Positions 38,369 to 48,704 of a DNA stretch of 64,000 nucleotides are shown one piece after another (the stretch's first letter is position 1; each line of letters begins with the position of its first letter). Below the pieces are notes generated by a model. It did no database searches, was not told the DNA's origin, and was given only the letters and a program-made list of their open reading frames with translations. The translations under genes and the position numbers were made by a program. The stretch lies in contig JBBQJP010000012.1 of NCBI GenBank assembly GCA_038326025.1, forward strand, positions 1-64,000. Direction: 5' to 3'. Origin of the DNA: CAISIP01 sp038326025 (GTDB lineage: Bacteria > Pseudomonadota > Gammaproteobacteria > Burkholderiales > Burkholderiaceae_C).

Positions 38369-39391
38369 ATGAATCCTTCCTCGAACCTGACCCGCCGCAG
38401 GCTGATCGGTGCTGGTGCCGCAGCCGGCGCCGGTGTGTTCCTGTCGTTCGACGCCCTGGCGCAGAACAAGACCAAGGTCGGAATGCAGCTGGGCTGGATC
38501 CCAGGCGGCAACCAGATCGGTGAAGTAGCCGCCAAACGCTTGGGCTACTACGAGACCGAAGGCATTGATTTTTCCATTCAGCCGGGCGGTCCCAGCATCG
38601 ACGGTGTCGCCATCGTCGCATCAGGTCGCTTCGAGGTGGGCCAGGTGTCGTCCAGCCCGTCGAACATGCTGGCGGTGTCGCAGGACCTGCCGATCCAGGT
38701 GTTTGCCACCGGCCTGCAGCAACATCCCTACACCTTCTTCTCGCTGAAGAAAAACCCGATCCGCACGCCTAAGGACATGGTTGGCAAAAAGATCGGCATC
38801 CAGTCCACCGGCATGGTGCTGCTGCGTGCGCTGCTGGCCAAAAACAAGATCGACGAGAAGTCGATGACCATCATCCCGATCGGCGCCGACATGACGCCGC
38901 TGCTCACCGGCCAGGTCGACACCGTCACCGGATGGCTGACCAACACCTCGGCGCTCAAGCCACTTGGCGCCGACCGTGTCGACATGCGTTTGTGGGATAC
39001 CGGCGTGCACCTGTACGCACTGCCCTATTACGCCAGCACCGACACGATCCGCAACAAGCCGGAACTGCTGCAGCGTTTCCTGCGCGCCACCGCACGCGGC
39101 TGGGCGTATGCCAACAAGAACCGCGACCAGGCAGTCGAATTGCTGATCAAGGAATACCCCAATCTGAACGGCCCCGACGAGCGTGTCGCGGTTGATGCGT
39201 TGATGTCCTTCGCCTACAACGACCTGACCAACAAGGCCGGCTGGGGCACGATGGACAAGGGAGTCTGGCAGGACCAGATCAACCAGTACGCCGAACTGGG
39301 ACAGTTCACCAAACGTGTACCCAAGGTCGAGGAAGTCATGACGATGGACATCCTTAACGCCACCCGCGAATACCGCCTGCGCAACTCGTAG
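38369..39391 (+). CDS. NMT1/SsuA-type ABC transporter substrate-binding protein
   Basis: A 340-residue periplasmic protein of the NMT1/SsuA/TauA class. The Tat-type signal is SNLTRRRLIGAGAAAGAG with cleavage near DALAQN. The mature part begins KVGMQLGWIPGGNQIGE, the usual opening for these binding proteins, which take sulfonates, nitrate, pyrimidine precursors or aromatic acids. A GGAGAC site precedes ATG 38369. It is the first gene of an operon with its own ATPase and permease, then a set of CoA and redox enzymes (see 41163-44897). Confidence 0.9.
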   Translation: MNPSSNLTRRRLIGAGAAAGAGVFLSFDALAQNKTKVGMQLGWIPGGNQIGEVAAKRLGYYETEGIDFSIQPGGPSIDGVAIVASGRFEVGQVSSSPSNMLAVSQDLPIQVFATGLQQHPYTFFSLKKNPIRTPKDMVGKKIGIQSTGMVLLRALLAKNKIDEKSMTIIPIGADMTPLLTGQVDTVTGWLTNTSALKPLGADRVDMRLWDTGVHLYALPYYASTDTIRNKPELLQRFLRATARGWAYANKNRDQAVELLIKEYPNLNGPDERVAVDALMSFAYNDLTNKAGWGTMDKGVWQDQINQYAELGQFTKRVPKVEEVMTMDILNATREYRLRNS

Positions 39392-39413
39392 TCTGCCCTA
39401 CTGCCCACCCGCC

Positions 39414-40271
<858 letters not shown>

Positions 40272-40283
40272 AGGAAACAAGAC

Positions 40284-41123
40284 ATGTCCACCACCACCTT
40301 GCAAGCGCCCATGAACCAGACCCAGGAGGATCAGGACCTGCAGGACCACCAGGCGCAACGTCGCCGCATGGTCTGGCGCCAACGGCTGCTGCCGGCCATC
40401 GGCGTCTTCACCTTGCTGTTTGTCTGGTGGGCCATCGTCGCCGGCTTCGACGTGCGGCCCTTCATCGCGCCCTCACCGATGCTGGTGCTGGAAACGCTGT
40501 ACGCCAAACGCGCCGTGTTACTCGACAACATGTTGCCAACCGCGATGGAAGCGGCGGGTGGTTTCATGCTCGGCAACCTGGTGGCCATCGCGATTGCCAC
40601 CGTGTTTGTGCATAACAAGACATTGCATGACATCTTTTTTCCGGTGGCGCTGATGCTCAACGCCATTCCCATCGTCGCCAAGGCGCCTGTGCTGGTGCTC
40701 ATCATGGGCAACGGCGTGGAACCCAAGATCGCGATTGCGGCGCTGGTCTGTTTCTTCCCGTCGCTGGTCAACATGGTGCGTGGTCTGAATGCGGCCAACC
40801 CCCAGGCGATGGAACTGATGCGCGTGCTCTCGGCCAGCAAGACCGAGGTGTTCTTCAAGCTACGGCTGTTCAGCTCGTTGCCATACCTGTTTTCGGCGCT
40901 GCGCATTTCGGCCTCCCTGGCGGTCATCGGCGCCGTGGTCGGCGAGTGGATCGGCGCGACCACCGGCATCGGCGCACTGATCATCCAGGCCACCTACAAC
41001 TTCGACTCGGCTTTGCTGTACTCAGCCATCGTCATGAGCGCGCTGCTCACCGGCGCGTTCTACCTCACCGTCGCTGTCGTAGAGCGCGCTGTGATGCGCT
41101 GGCAGCCGGAACAGACCCATTGA
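40284..41123 (+). CDS. ABC transporter permease, SsuC/TauC-type
   Basis: A 279-residue permease with six or seven membrane segments. It has the ATPase-contact loop EAA-like region MELMRVLSASKTEVFFKLRL. The first 45 residues are hydrophilic and specific to this lineage. It completes the three-gene importer and is followed 39 bp later by the FAD oxidoreductase gene with its own AAGGAG site. Confidence 0.92.
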   Translation: MSTTTLQAPMNQTQEDQDLQDHQAQRRRMVWRQRLLPAIGVFTLLFVWWAIVAGFDVRPFIAPSPMLVLETLYAKRAVLLDNMLPTAMEAAGGFMLGNLVAIAIATVFVHNKTLHDIFFPVALMLNAIPIVAKAPVLVLIMGNGVEPKIAIAALVCFFPSLVNMVRGLNAANPQAMELMRVLSASKTEVFFKLRLFSSLPYLFSALRISASLAVIGAVVGEWIGATTGIGALIIQATYNFDSALLYSAIVMSALLTGAFYLTVAVVERAVMRWQPEQTH

Positions 41124-41162
41124 GCGAACGCTCACCCTCAAGTACCTAAAGGAGCTCTCCCC

Positions 41163-42563
41163 ATGACAACAACATTCCCCGACACCGTTCAGCAGCCGAT
41201 GCGCGACGTCAAGGTCGCATCCCGCGCAGACGTGGTCGTCGTAGGCGGCGGGCCTGCCGGCGTGTCGGCCGCTCTGGCCGCTGCACGTAATGGCGCCAAG
41301 GTCACCCTGCTTGAGCGCTACAACCACCTCGGTGGCCTGGCATCGGGTGGCATGGTGCTGGTGCTCGACGACATGTGGGACAACCACCTGAATGAAATCT
41401 CGGTGCGTGGCACCTGCCAGACCATGATCGAGCGTCTGTCGGCAATGGGCCTGGCGCAATATCCGCGTAGCAACGAATGGGGCTTCGACCCTGAATCGAT
41501 CCGGCGCTGGTACCGCTGGGGCACGTTCGACTTCCACACCCACGGCACACCGCACCCCATCTGTTTCGCCGCCGCATTCGACCCGGACGGCTGGAAACGT
41601 GTCGCGCTGGACATGGTGCAGGAGGCCGGCATCGAACTGCGCCTGCATTCCTGGTTCTCCCACACGCTGGTAGAAGACGGCGTGGTCAACGGCGTGGTGT
41701 GCGAAAGCAAGAGTGGGCCGCAGGCCATCCTCGGCCAGGTGGTCATCGATGCCACCGGCGACCTCGACGTGGCGGCATCGGCCGGTGCACCCCATACCGG
41801 TGGCAACTACATCATGACCACCGTGTTCCGGCTTGGCGGGGTCGACACCGACGCGGCCGAACGTTACGAACGCGAAGAACCCGAAGCCTATTCCGCGCTG
41901 GATCGCCAGATCAAGAAAATCCTGGGTGGTTCCTGGGGCCTGTGGTGGCTGAAGACACCGTTGCCCGGTGTGGTGTGGTGCAACTGCCCGCACATGGCAG
42001 GACTGGACGGCCAGAAGGTCGAAGACCTGACACGCGCCGAAGTCCAGGGTCGAAAGCACCTGCATGCGCTGGTCGATTTCGTGCGTGCCCACCTGCCCGG
42101 CTTCGAGAAATGCCATGTGGTCGACGTGGCGCCGCAGACCGGCGTGCGCCAGACCCGGCTGCTCGAGGGCGAATACATCATGACCAAGGAAGACCTGCAG
42201 CAGCGCACACGATTTGACGACAGTGTGGCCCGCGGCCGCGACTACTACATGCCGTACCGCGTGCTGCTGCCACAGAATGTCGAGAACCTGCTGGTGGCCG
42301 GTCGTCATTACTCGGTGACCTCCCAGGCACAGAAGATCTCACGCGAGATTCCGCCTTGCATGGCCATGGGCGAAGCTGCCGGTGTCGCCGCGGCTTTGGC
42401 GGTGAGCCAGGGTGTTTTGGTACGCAAGGTCGATGTGTCCGCCGTGCAGAAGGCGCTACGCTCGCAAGGTGCCGACCCGGGCGACCAGACGGGCCCCAAC
42501 GCCGACGTGCCCGCTTTTGCGGCCGCGCTGGCGGTCAACCAATCCGTACTGGAGACCGTATGA
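41163..42563 (+). CDS. FAD-dependent oxidoreductase (FAD_oxidored family)
   Basis: A 466-residue flavoprotein. The Rossmann dinucleotide motif is VVVVGGGPAGVSAALAAARN at residue 24, with the acidic end of the second strand in TLLERYNHLGG. Other family segments are VVIDATGDLDVAA, and near the C-terminus VENLLVAGRHYSVTSQAQ and MAMGEAAGVAAALA. Family members oxidise or dehydrate organic acids and alcohols, often without known substrate. It overlaps the CoA-transferase start by 4 bp, so their products are likely needed together. Confidence 0.87.
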   Translation: MTTTFPDTVQQPMRDVKVASRADVVVVGGGPAGVSAALAAARNGAKVTLLERYNHLGGLASGGMVLVLDDMWDNHLNEISVRGTCQTMIERLSAMGLAQYPRSNEWGFDPESIRRWYRWGTFDFHTHGTPHPICFAAAFDPDGWKRVALDMVQEAGIELRLHSWFSHTLVEDGVVNGVVCESKSGPQAILGQVVIDATGDLDVAASAGAPHTGGNYIMTTVFRLGGVDTDAAERYEREEPEAYSALDRQIKKILGGSWGLWWLKTPLPGVVWCNCPHMAGLDGQKVEDLTRAEVQGRKHLHALVDFVRAHLPGFEKCHVVDVAPQTGVRQTRLLEGEYIMTKEDLQQRTRFDDSVARGRDYYMPYRVLLPQNVENLLVAGRHYSVTSQAQKISREIPPCMAMGEAAGVAAALAVSQGVLVRKVDVSAVQKALRSQGADPGDQTGPNADVPAFAAALAVNQSVLETV

Positions 42564-43729
42564 ACCCGCAAGCTTCAAGCGAGGCGGACCTGCCGCTGAC
42601 GGGGGTACGAGTTGTCGATTTCACCCAGGTCATGATGGGGCCGGTCTGCACCCAGATGCTGGGCGACTATGGTGCAGACATCCTGAAGATTGAACGCAAG
42701 GGCACCGGCGACCTGAGCCGCTCGACCTTCGAGCCGGTCCATGGCGCCGACAACCCGATCTTCTGCAGCCTGAACCGCAACAAGCGCAGCGCCGCACTCG
42801 ACCTGCGCGACCCGACCCTGCTGGCGGCGGTCAAGGCGTTGATCGCGGACGCGGACGTGGTGGTCAATAACTTTCGCGCCGGCGTGATGGAGCGTATGGG
42901 GCTGGGTTACGAAGACTGCCAGGCGATCAATCCACGCATCATCTATGCGGTGGGCACGGGTTATGGCGACAGCGGACCTTACGCGCACAAGGGCGGGCAG
43001 GACGTATTGGCCCAGGCCATGAGCGGCGTCATGCATCGGCGCGCCGACGACGCGGTTCCGGTCAGCGTGTACCCGACCGCCTTGTGCGACTACAGCGCCG
43101 GCATGCACATGGTGCAGGGCATTTTGCTGGCGCTGCTGCAACGTGCGAAAACCGGCGTCGGGCAAAAGGTCAGCGTGTCGCTTTACAACTCCATGCTGGC
43201 GATGCAGATGCAGGAGGCGGCGATGATCATGATGGCCGACTCCGAGGTCAACTGGGCCGCGATGCCCTTGTCGGGCGTTTTCGATACCCGGGACGGCGCC
43301 CTGGTGATGGTGGGTGCCTTCAAGGCCAACCCGCTGCAGGACATCTGCAAGGCACTGGAGGTGGACGACCTCTCGGCCGATCCGAAGTTCTGCAATCTGA
43401 ACCAGCAGTTCAAGCACAAGCCGGAATTGCAGGCCCTGTTCCGTGAACGGTTCGCCAGCAACACCCGCGCCTACTGGCTGGCCCGGCTGGAAGAACAGGA
43501 CCTGCTGTGCGCGCCGGTGCGCGATCTGCGCGAGGCGCTGGTCGATCCGCAGACGCTGCACAACCAGATGCTGATGGAAGGTCCGGGCGAAGGCCAGACC
43601 TGCAGGTTCGTCGGCAGCCCGATTCAGATGTCCGGTGCCAAGGCGCAGTTGCACCGCGCGCCACCGAGACTGGGCCAGCACACCCAGGAAATTCTCGACA
43701 TGGTGCAGGCGGAGGCACAGGCGTCATGA
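42560..43729 (+). CDS. CaiB/BaiF-type CoA-transferase (class III)
   Basis: A 389-residue class III CoA-transferase. It opens with the family signature LTGVRVVDFTQVMMGPVCTQMLGDYGAD and has YAVGTGYGDSGPYAHKGGQD, in which the last aspartate is the likely catalytic residue that forms the mixed anhydride. It would move CoA from an acyl-CoA donor to the incoming acid. It overlaps both neighbours by 4 bp (ATGA), so it is coupled to the FAD enzyme and the crotonase. The acid substrate is presumably the imported compound. Confidence 0.92.
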   Translation: MNPQASSEADLPLTGVRVVDFTQVMMGPVCTQMLGDYGADILKIERKGTGDLSRSTFEPVHGADNPIFCSLNRNKRSAALDLRDPTLLAAVKALIADADVVVNNFRAGVMERMGLGYEDCQAINPRIIYAVGTGYGDSGPYAHKGGQDVLAQAMSGVMHRRADDAVPVSVYPTALCDYSAGMHMVQGILLALLQRAKTGVGQKVSVSLYNSMLAMQMQEAAMIMMADSEVNWAAMPLSGVFDTRDGALVMVGAFKANPLQDICKALEVDDLSADPKFCNLNQQFKHKPELQALFRERFASNTRAYWLARLEEQDLLCAPVRDLREALVDPQTLHNQMLMEGPGEGQTCRFVGSPIQMSGAKAQLHRAPPRLGQHTQEILDMVQAEAQAS

Positions 43730-44520
43730 CGAACGCAGCAACGACGGGTGGCGTAAGCCTGGTCATCCAGGACCATGTGGCGACGGTTACGCTGGACAGG
43801 CCACAGGCGATGAACGCAGTCGACCTTGCCACAGAAGCTGCACTGCAGGAAATATGGACCCGGATCGAGAACGACCCGCAGGTGCGTGTCGTGGTGCTGA
43901 CCGGCGCCGGCGAACGCGCGTTCTGCGCCGGCGCCGACCTGAAGAACCCGTCGGTAACGGGGCTCGAGTACTGGGCGGCCAACCGGGTTGGCGGTTTTGG
44001 CGGCATTGCGCTGCGCGAGACACTCAACGTGCCGGTGATCGCACGGGTCAACGGCTTTGCGCTCGGCGGGGGTCTGGAGATGGTGCTGGGTTGCGACATT
44101 GTGGTCGCCTGCGAAGAGGCCAGCTTCGGCTTGCCGGAGGCGTTGGTAGGGCGTATGCCGCTGGACGGTGGCATGGTGTTGCTGCAGCGCCAGGTGCCGT
44201 TCCGCCAGGCCATGGCGATGATGCTCACCGGCAAGCGCATCAAGGCGCAGCAGGCGCTGGACATGGGCCTGGTCAACGAGGTCGTTCCCCGCGCTGAGCT
44301 TGACGCGGCCGTGCAACGCTGGGTCAACGATCTGCTGGCATGCGCCCCGCTCTCGCTCAAGGCCATCAAGCAGGTGGTGCGGCTGACCGGCACGATGACG
44401 CCAACGCAGGCCCACGCGACCCGTCTGCCGGCCGTGGTCACCGCCTTGCAATCGAAGGACGCCGACGAAGGCGTACTGGCGTTCCAGCAAAAACGCAAAC
44501 CGATGTGGAGCGGGTCCTAG
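43726..44520 (+). CDS. Enoyl-CoA hydratase/isomerase (crotonase)
   Basis: A 264-residue crotonase. Both catalytic glutamates of enoyl-CoA hydratase are kept: one in FALGGGLEMVLGCD, the other in FGLPEALVGRMPLDGG. The oxyanion-hole segments are RAFCAGADLK and GFALGGG. It would add water to, or isomerise, the CoA ester formed by the CoA-transferase. The start overlaps that gene by 4 bp. The ferredoxin follows 50 bp later. Confidence 0.9.
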   Translation: MTNAATTGGVSLVIQDHVATVTLDRPQAMNAVDLATEAALQEIWTRIENDPQVRVVVLTGAGERAFCAGADLKNPSVTGLEYWAANRVGGFGGIALRETLNVPVIARVNGFALGGGLEMVLGCDIVVACEEASFGLPEALVGRMPLDGGMVLLQRQVPFRQAMAMMLTGKRIKAQQALDMGLVNEVVPRAELDAAVQRWVNDLLACAPLSLKAIKQVVRLTGTMTPTQAHATRLPAVVTALQSKDADEGVLAFQQKRKPMWSGS

Positions 44521-44570
44521 CCGGCCTCGCCCCACCGCACCGTTACCCCCTTCCCAAAGAATCCGCCGCC

Positions 44571-44897
44571 ATGGCTTACGTCATTGCCGAAACCTGCATC
44601 GACTGCAAGGACGCCGCCTGCGTGAGTTGCTGCCCGGTCGACTGCATCTATGAAGGCCCGCGCACCTTCTACATCCATCCGGATGAATGCATCAACTGCG
44701 GTATCTGTGTCTCGGTCTGCCCGCCCGAGGCGATCTGGGAAGATACCGACCTGCCGGCGCCGCTGCGCCATTACATCGCCATCAACAGCGAATTTTTCAC
44801 AGCCGAGGTCACCGGGCTGGGCAGCCCGGGTGGCGCCAGCAGCGTGGGCGCCGCGTTGCGCGACCATCCGCTGGTCGCGTCAAAGCCGCGCGGCTGA
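44571..44897 (+). CDS. Ferredoxin (two Fe-S clusters, 7Fe/8Fe type)
   Basis: A 108-residue ferredoxin. Cluster motifs: C-x2-C-x4-C-x3-C-P in CIDCKDAACVSCCPVDCIYEG, and C-x2-C-x2-C-x3-C-P in CINCGICVSVCPPEAI. The extended C-terminal region resembles the FdxA type. It transfers electrons in the cytoplasm, probably to or from the flavoprotein encoded earlier in the same run (41163-42563). The 108-bp gap after it marks the likely operon end. Confidence 0.93.
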   Translation: MAYVIAETCIDCKDAACVSCCPVDCIYEGPRTFYIHPDECINCGICVSVCPPEAIWEDTDLPAPLRHYIAINSEFFTAEVTGLGSPGGASSVGAALRDHPLVASKPRG

Positions 44898-45002
44898 ACC
44901 CGGGAGCCGGATTTGCGCCCACAATAGAGGGCACACCACAAGCCCCGCAATAACGCGATAAATGCATTTGCGGACGGCATGGGGGCCCATCGCGAGGGAC
45001 AC

Positions 45003-46055
45003 ATGACGCTTCCAATGAGCTTCCTCTGGCCGCAGTTCCTCTGGCTGCTGCTGGCACTGCCGCTGTTGTTGCTGGTGTACGTCTGGCTGCTTCGGCGCAA
45101 GAAGAAGCTGACGCTGCGACTGGGCAGCGTCGCCATCGCCAAACAGGCCATGGGTTCCACAGTGCACTGGCGCCGCCATCTGCCGCCCGCATTGTTCCTG
45201 CTGGCCATGGCAACCGGTCTGCTGGCGGCGTCCCGTCCCACGGCTGTGATCGCATTACCCTCCAACCACGCCACGGTATTGCTGGCGATCGATGTCTCGT
45301 TGAGCATGCGCGCCACCGACATCCTGCCCACCCGCATCGTCGCCGCGCAGGAGGCCGCCAAGGCTTTTCTGAAGGAGCTGCCGCGCAACGTAAAGGTTGG
45401 CATCGTCACCTTCGCCGGAACGGCGCAGGTCGTCCAGCCAGCCACGTTGCAGCGCGAAGACCTGGTGGCGGCAATCGACAAGTTCCAGTTGCAGCGTGGC
45501 ACGGCGGTGGGCAGCGGCATCGTGGTGGCGTTGTCGGAGCTGTTTCCGGAACAGGGCATCGACGTGGGCGAAATGACCTATGGCAGCGGCAAACGCGGAA
45601 AGAGCATCGACGAAGCACCCGCAAAGCCGAAGAAGGAATTCGTTCCGGTCGCGCCGGGCTCGTATACCTCGGCTGCCATCGTGTTGCTGACCGACGGCCG
45701 GCGCACCACCGGTGTCGATCCGCAAGAGGCGGCAAAGATGGCCGCCGACCGGGGAGTCCGGGTCTACTCGATCGGCCTGGGCACGGTCAACGGTGAGGTG
45801 CCCGGTTTTGAAGGCTGGTCGATGTACCTCAAACTGGACGAACCCAGCCTCAAGTCGATTGCCAATGTGACCCAGGCCGAATATTTCTACGCCGGCAACG
45901 CCGACGCACTCAGGACTGTCTACGAGAAACTGAGCACCCGGCTGCAGGTGGACAAAAAGGAGACTGAACTCTCTGCCCTGCTGGCGCTGGCATCTGCGGT
46001 GCTGGCGCTGCTTGCGGCCGGCCTGTCGCTGGCATGGTTCAACCGGATACTGTGA
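45003..46055 (+). CDS. VWA-domain membrane protein (BatA-like)
   Basis: A 350-residue protein with an N-terminal transmembrane pair (residues 7-30 and 55-75), a von Willebrand factor A domain (about 85-310) and a C-terminal transmembrane helix (about 325-348). The metal-ion-dependent adhesion site is intact: DVSLSM (DxSxS), the TAVGSG threonine and LLTDGRRTTG aspartate. BatA proteins usually sit beside a MoxR ATPase and DUF58 gene; none is present, so this is a lone copy. The upstream gap of about 105 bp suggests its own promoter. Confidence 0.88.
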   Translation: MTLPMSFLWPQFLWLLLALPLLLLVYVWLLRRKKKLTLRLGSVAIAKQAMGSTVHWRRHLPPALFLLAMATGLLAASRPTAVIALPSNHATVLLAIDVSLSMRATDILPTRIVAAQEAAKAFLKELPRNVKVGIVTFAGTAQVVQPATLQREDLVAAIDKFQLQRGTAVGSGIVVALSELFPEQGIDVGEMTYGSGKRGKSIDEAPAKPKKEFVPVAPGSYTSAAIVLLTDGRRTTGVDPQEAAKMAADRGVRVYSIGLGTVNGEVPGFEGWSMYLKLDEPSLKSIANVTQAEYFYAGNADALRTVYEKLSTRLQVDKKETELSALLALASAVLALLAAGLSLAWFNRIL

Positions 46056-46082
46056 ACCGCCCAAGCGCGTTATGCTGATGCG

Positions 46083-46994
46083 ATGCACGCCGTCGTACTG
46101 AAATACTTCCTTGAAGTGGCGCGCCACGGATCGATCCGCAAGGCGGCGCAGAATCTTTTTGTTGCCTCCAGCGCAGTCAATCGGCAGATTCTGCGGCTCG
46201 AGGAGGAAATGGGCACCGAGTTGTTCGACCGGGTTCCCAGCGGCATGCGACTGAACATCGCCGGCGAGCGGCTGCGCCGCCATGTGGCCGGCACCTTGCA
46301 TGACTATCACCTGATGCGTACCGAACTCGATGCGCTCAAGGGTGAACGCAAGGGTCACATTCTGGTGGCGGCCATGGATTCGCTGCTGATCGATTTCCTG
46401 CCGTCTGCGGTCGAGGAGTTTTCCGAAAGTTATCCGGCAGTGCGTTACAGCATCGTGTCGGCGATGCCCAGCGACGTGCCCGACTGTGTGGCCTCCGGTG
46501 ACAGCGACATCGGCATCTGTTATCTGGGCAAGATGCCCAGCGCGCTCGAAGTGATCGCCACGGCACCGTTCCCGCCCGGTGTCGTGATGGCGCCGTCACA
46601 TCCACTGGCGCGCAAGGAGACGGTCAGCTTCGACGATTGCCGTGGCCATGCCTTCATCCAGATCAGCCGGATCTCGCCGATCCATGCCATGGTGCAACCG
46701 GCTTTCGCGAACTTCTGGGATGAGCTGGTGCCTGCGATTTCGTGCAACTCCACCGCCATGGCCAAACGCATGATCATCGCGGGCCGCGGGCTCTCGTTTT
46801 TCTCGAAGATCGGCTTCGTCGACGAGATCGACCGCGGTGAGGTGGTCTGGCGTCCCTTGGCGAACAAGGCTGTCAATGAGATCGAGGTCGGCATCGTCAT
46901 TCCGTCGCACCGCAACCTGTCGCATGTCACACGCCAGTTCCTGGACCGCATCACCCGCCGGCTCAAGCAACTCGAAGTGGCGGCGTCCCGGTAG
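46083..46994 (+). CDS. LysR-family transcriptional regulator
   Basis: A 303-residue LysR regulator. The winged helix is at residues 3-60 (KYFLEVARHGSIRKAAQNLFVASSAVNRQI), the effector-binding periplasmic-protein-like domain from about residue 90 to 290. It lies 27 bp after the VWA gene on the same strand, so it may be cotranscribed with it. It could also govern the NMT1/CoA gene run upstream, but LysR genes are usually divergent from their targets and here this is not so. Confidence 0.9.
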   Translation: MHAVVLKYFLEVARHGSIRKAAQNLFVASSAVNRQILRLEEEMGTELFDRVPSGMRLNIAGERLRRHVAGTLHDYHLMRTELDALKGERKGHILVAAMDSLLIDFLPSAVEEFSESYPAVRYSIVSAMPSDVPDCVASGDSDIGICYLGKMPSALEVIATAPFPPGVVMAPSHPLARKETVSFDDCRGHAFIQISRISPIHAMVQPAFANFWDELVPAISCNSTAMAKRMIIAGRGLSFFSKIGFVDEIDRGEVVWRPLANKAVNEIEVGIVIPSHRNLSHVTRQFLDRITRRLKQLEVAASR

Positions 46995-47022
46995 ATACCG
47001 CCGGAAGGGCCCCGGCGTTTCG

Positions 47023-47415
47023 TCAAGGACCGGCAATCTCGGCGCCCTGCGCGCGCAGCAGTTCGCGCAGCACCGAGCGATGGCAAAACGCCTCGTTCTC
47101 GCAATAACAACCCACGGAAAAATCGGTGCTGTGCGACAGGTCGGCCAGCAGCCGGATGGCGTGGGCATGTTCCGGCATCGCCATCTCGGCGCGATACCGG
47201 CGCACGAACGCCGACCACTGGGCCGGTGTCGTGGCCTTTTGCGCCATCTTCATGCTCTCCAGACTGGGCGCCAGGTTGGGAAACCAGACGTCATACCAGT
47301 TGCGGCTGGCAAGCTCGGTTTTCGGCACGCCACGCGGCGGGCGACGCACGGTTCCGATGCGCAGACCTTCATCGGCGCCACGTGGGCTGCCAAGACGCAC
47401 GACACGAACCACCAT
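47023..47415 (-). CDS. DUF488 family protein
   Basis: A 130-residue DUF488 protein. It shows the family features RNWYDVWFPNLAPS, a conserved tyrosine-rich core, and CYCENEAFCHRSVLRELL near the end, where the cysteines and histidine may be an active or metal site. The function is unknown. It is the last (leftmost) member of a minus-strand block of small genes that runs to 55149, and converges with the LysR gene. Confidence 0.85.
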   Translation of the reverse strand: MVVRVVRLGSPRGADEGLRIGTVRRPPRGVPKTELASRNWYDVWFPNLAPSLESMKMAQKATTPAQWSAFVRRYRAEMAMPEHAHAIRLLADLSHSTDFSVGCYCENEAFCHRSVLRELLRAQGAEIAGP

Positions 47416-47444
47416 GCAAACCTCCTGCCGGTCATTGGCAATGT

Positions 47445-47885
47445 TCAGGGCAGACGCTGCGGCAGCACCACCTCGATGGACTTGCCGCCGTATCCATGTT
47501 GCTGGTCACGCGCCTGCACAGTCACCTTGCGGATGCCGGGCGGCACCACCACACCGTACAGGTCGCGCGTGAACGGCTGCTCACCCTGATGGTCGTGCCA
47601 CAACTTGCGTTCACCCAATACCGTGCCATCCGGCGCAAGCACGCGGAACCCGTCGGCGTAACGCTGCGGCGTGTCATACGGCGACGACACCGTGACATCG
47701 AAATCGAATGACCCGCCGGATACGGCGCGCACCTTGGCCGACAACACGTCGGGGAACCGCGTGGCCCGGTTCCCCGACGCCTGAGAGAAAACCAGCCCGT
47801 TGCTGCCGGCCAACGCCAGGCAGGCGAGCACCTGTCGGCGCGATACACCGGCAGCGACATGGACAATAAAGGCATCAATGGGCAT
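47445..47885 (-). CDS. Exported protein of unknown function
   Basis: A 146-residue protein not assigned to a named family. The N-terminal region has a twin-arginine-like SRRQVLACLALAGSN signal, with a possible cleavage near FSQAS. The mature part is beta-rich with conserved-looking DVTVSSPYDTPQRYADGFRV, LWHDHQGEQPFTR and RDQQHGYGGKSIEVVLP. The pattern suggests a small periplasmic beta-sandwich. The ATG at 47885 puts about 15 residues before the arginines; an in-frame GTG closer to them is possible. Confidence 0.6.
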   Translation of the reverse strand: MPIDAFIVHVAAGVSRRQVLACLALAGSNGLVFSQASGNRATRFPDVLSAKVRAVSGGSFDFDVTVSSPYDTPQRYADGFRVLAPDGTVLGERKLWHDHQGEQPFTRDLYGVVVPPGIRKVTVQARDQQHGYGGKSIEVVLPQRLP

Positions 47886-48023
47886 GTTCGACCTGCAGGC
47901 TCGAAGTCTGCAATGAGACTCTCTTGAGTGCAAGGATCAACCACTTAGATGTCCCCTTATGGCACCCAGCACCAAGGTCGCCCGCACGGTATGGCCGAGC
48001 CATCCGAGGCTGTCTGTCGCCGA
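47886..48023 (-). other. 138-bp gap between two small genes
   Basis: No gene or clear terminator is seen. ATCTAAG (minus strand of 47945-47951) is one base from the RYYYAAC integron core consensus, but I see no matching partner, so no attC site is called here. Confidence 0.2.
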
Positions 48024-48566
48024 TCAACGCATTCCGGTTGCCTCTGGCCATGCCCCATGGCGCAGGCCGGGCATGGCGATCGCCCAATTCGATCGGGCGC
48101 GCTCGTCGTCGGAATCCTCGAACGCGGACACCTGGTTCAGCTGCTCGATATAGTCGCCCGGCAGGTCATGCTCGCGTGCTCCGGCCACGACCAGGGCCTT
48201 GTACCAGGTGTATGGACGCATCGAACAATCGATGGCCGTGGCGTAATAGGTCCAGGCCGTGGTGTCGCCCGACGCCAGGCCCAGTCTGACCTGCATTTCG
48301 TCGTAGCCATGGCCCAGGCCTTCGGCGGCGTCCAGCAGATGTTTCTCGTCTGCCGCCAACTCGTAGACGACGCCCAATACGCAGGCACCGGGTGCCGACG
48401 TCTTGACGATGTCGCATTTGCCCGAACCGTCCTGACCCGCCTTGTGCCAACGCAGAACATACCCGGCAAGCGTCGCCGTGTGAACGAAGCGTGCCGATGG
48501 AACACGCAAGCCGATACGCCGGCTGAGCATATTGGAGCCGTAGGAAAAGTTCAGGATGGTGCGCAT
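48024..48566 (-). CDS. Gamma-glutamylcyclotransferase-like protein (AIG2 family)
   Basis: A 180-residue protein with the GGCT fold. The N-terminus has the diagnostic substrate loop NFSYGSNM, and a glutamate in the AAEGLGHGY segment fits the catalytic acid position. Related enzymes release 5-oxoproline from gamma-glutamyl amino acids or cap antibiotics; the role here is unknown. ATG 48566 is preferred because it places the YGSN motif next to the start; 48602 is an alternative. Confidence 0.82.
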   Translation of the reverse strand: MRTILNFSYGSNMLSRRIGLRVPSARFVHTATLAGYVLRWHKAGQDGSGKCDIVKTSAPGACVLGVVYELAADEKHLLDAAEGLGHGYDEMQVRLGLASGDTTAWTYYATAIDCSMRPYTWYKALVVAGAREHDLPGDYIEQLNQVSAFEDSDDERARSNWAIAMPGLRHGAWPEATGMR

Positions 48567-48704
48567 GTTGAAGTTGGGCCGCAATGGATTGACCGAATGC
48601 ATGGTGGTCCGGTTCGGTCCGACCATGGTGCCACGCGCGTACCCACAAACGCAAGCCCGGCTTGCCACAGGCCGCCGCATCCCGGTGCCCGGTCGGGTAC
48701 CGGC

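Noticed and set aside
48573..48579. GTTGGGC, an exact match to the integron GTTRRRY core
   Set aside because: It lies next to the start of the GGCT gene with no RYYYAAC partner at the right distance and in the wrong position for an attC end.
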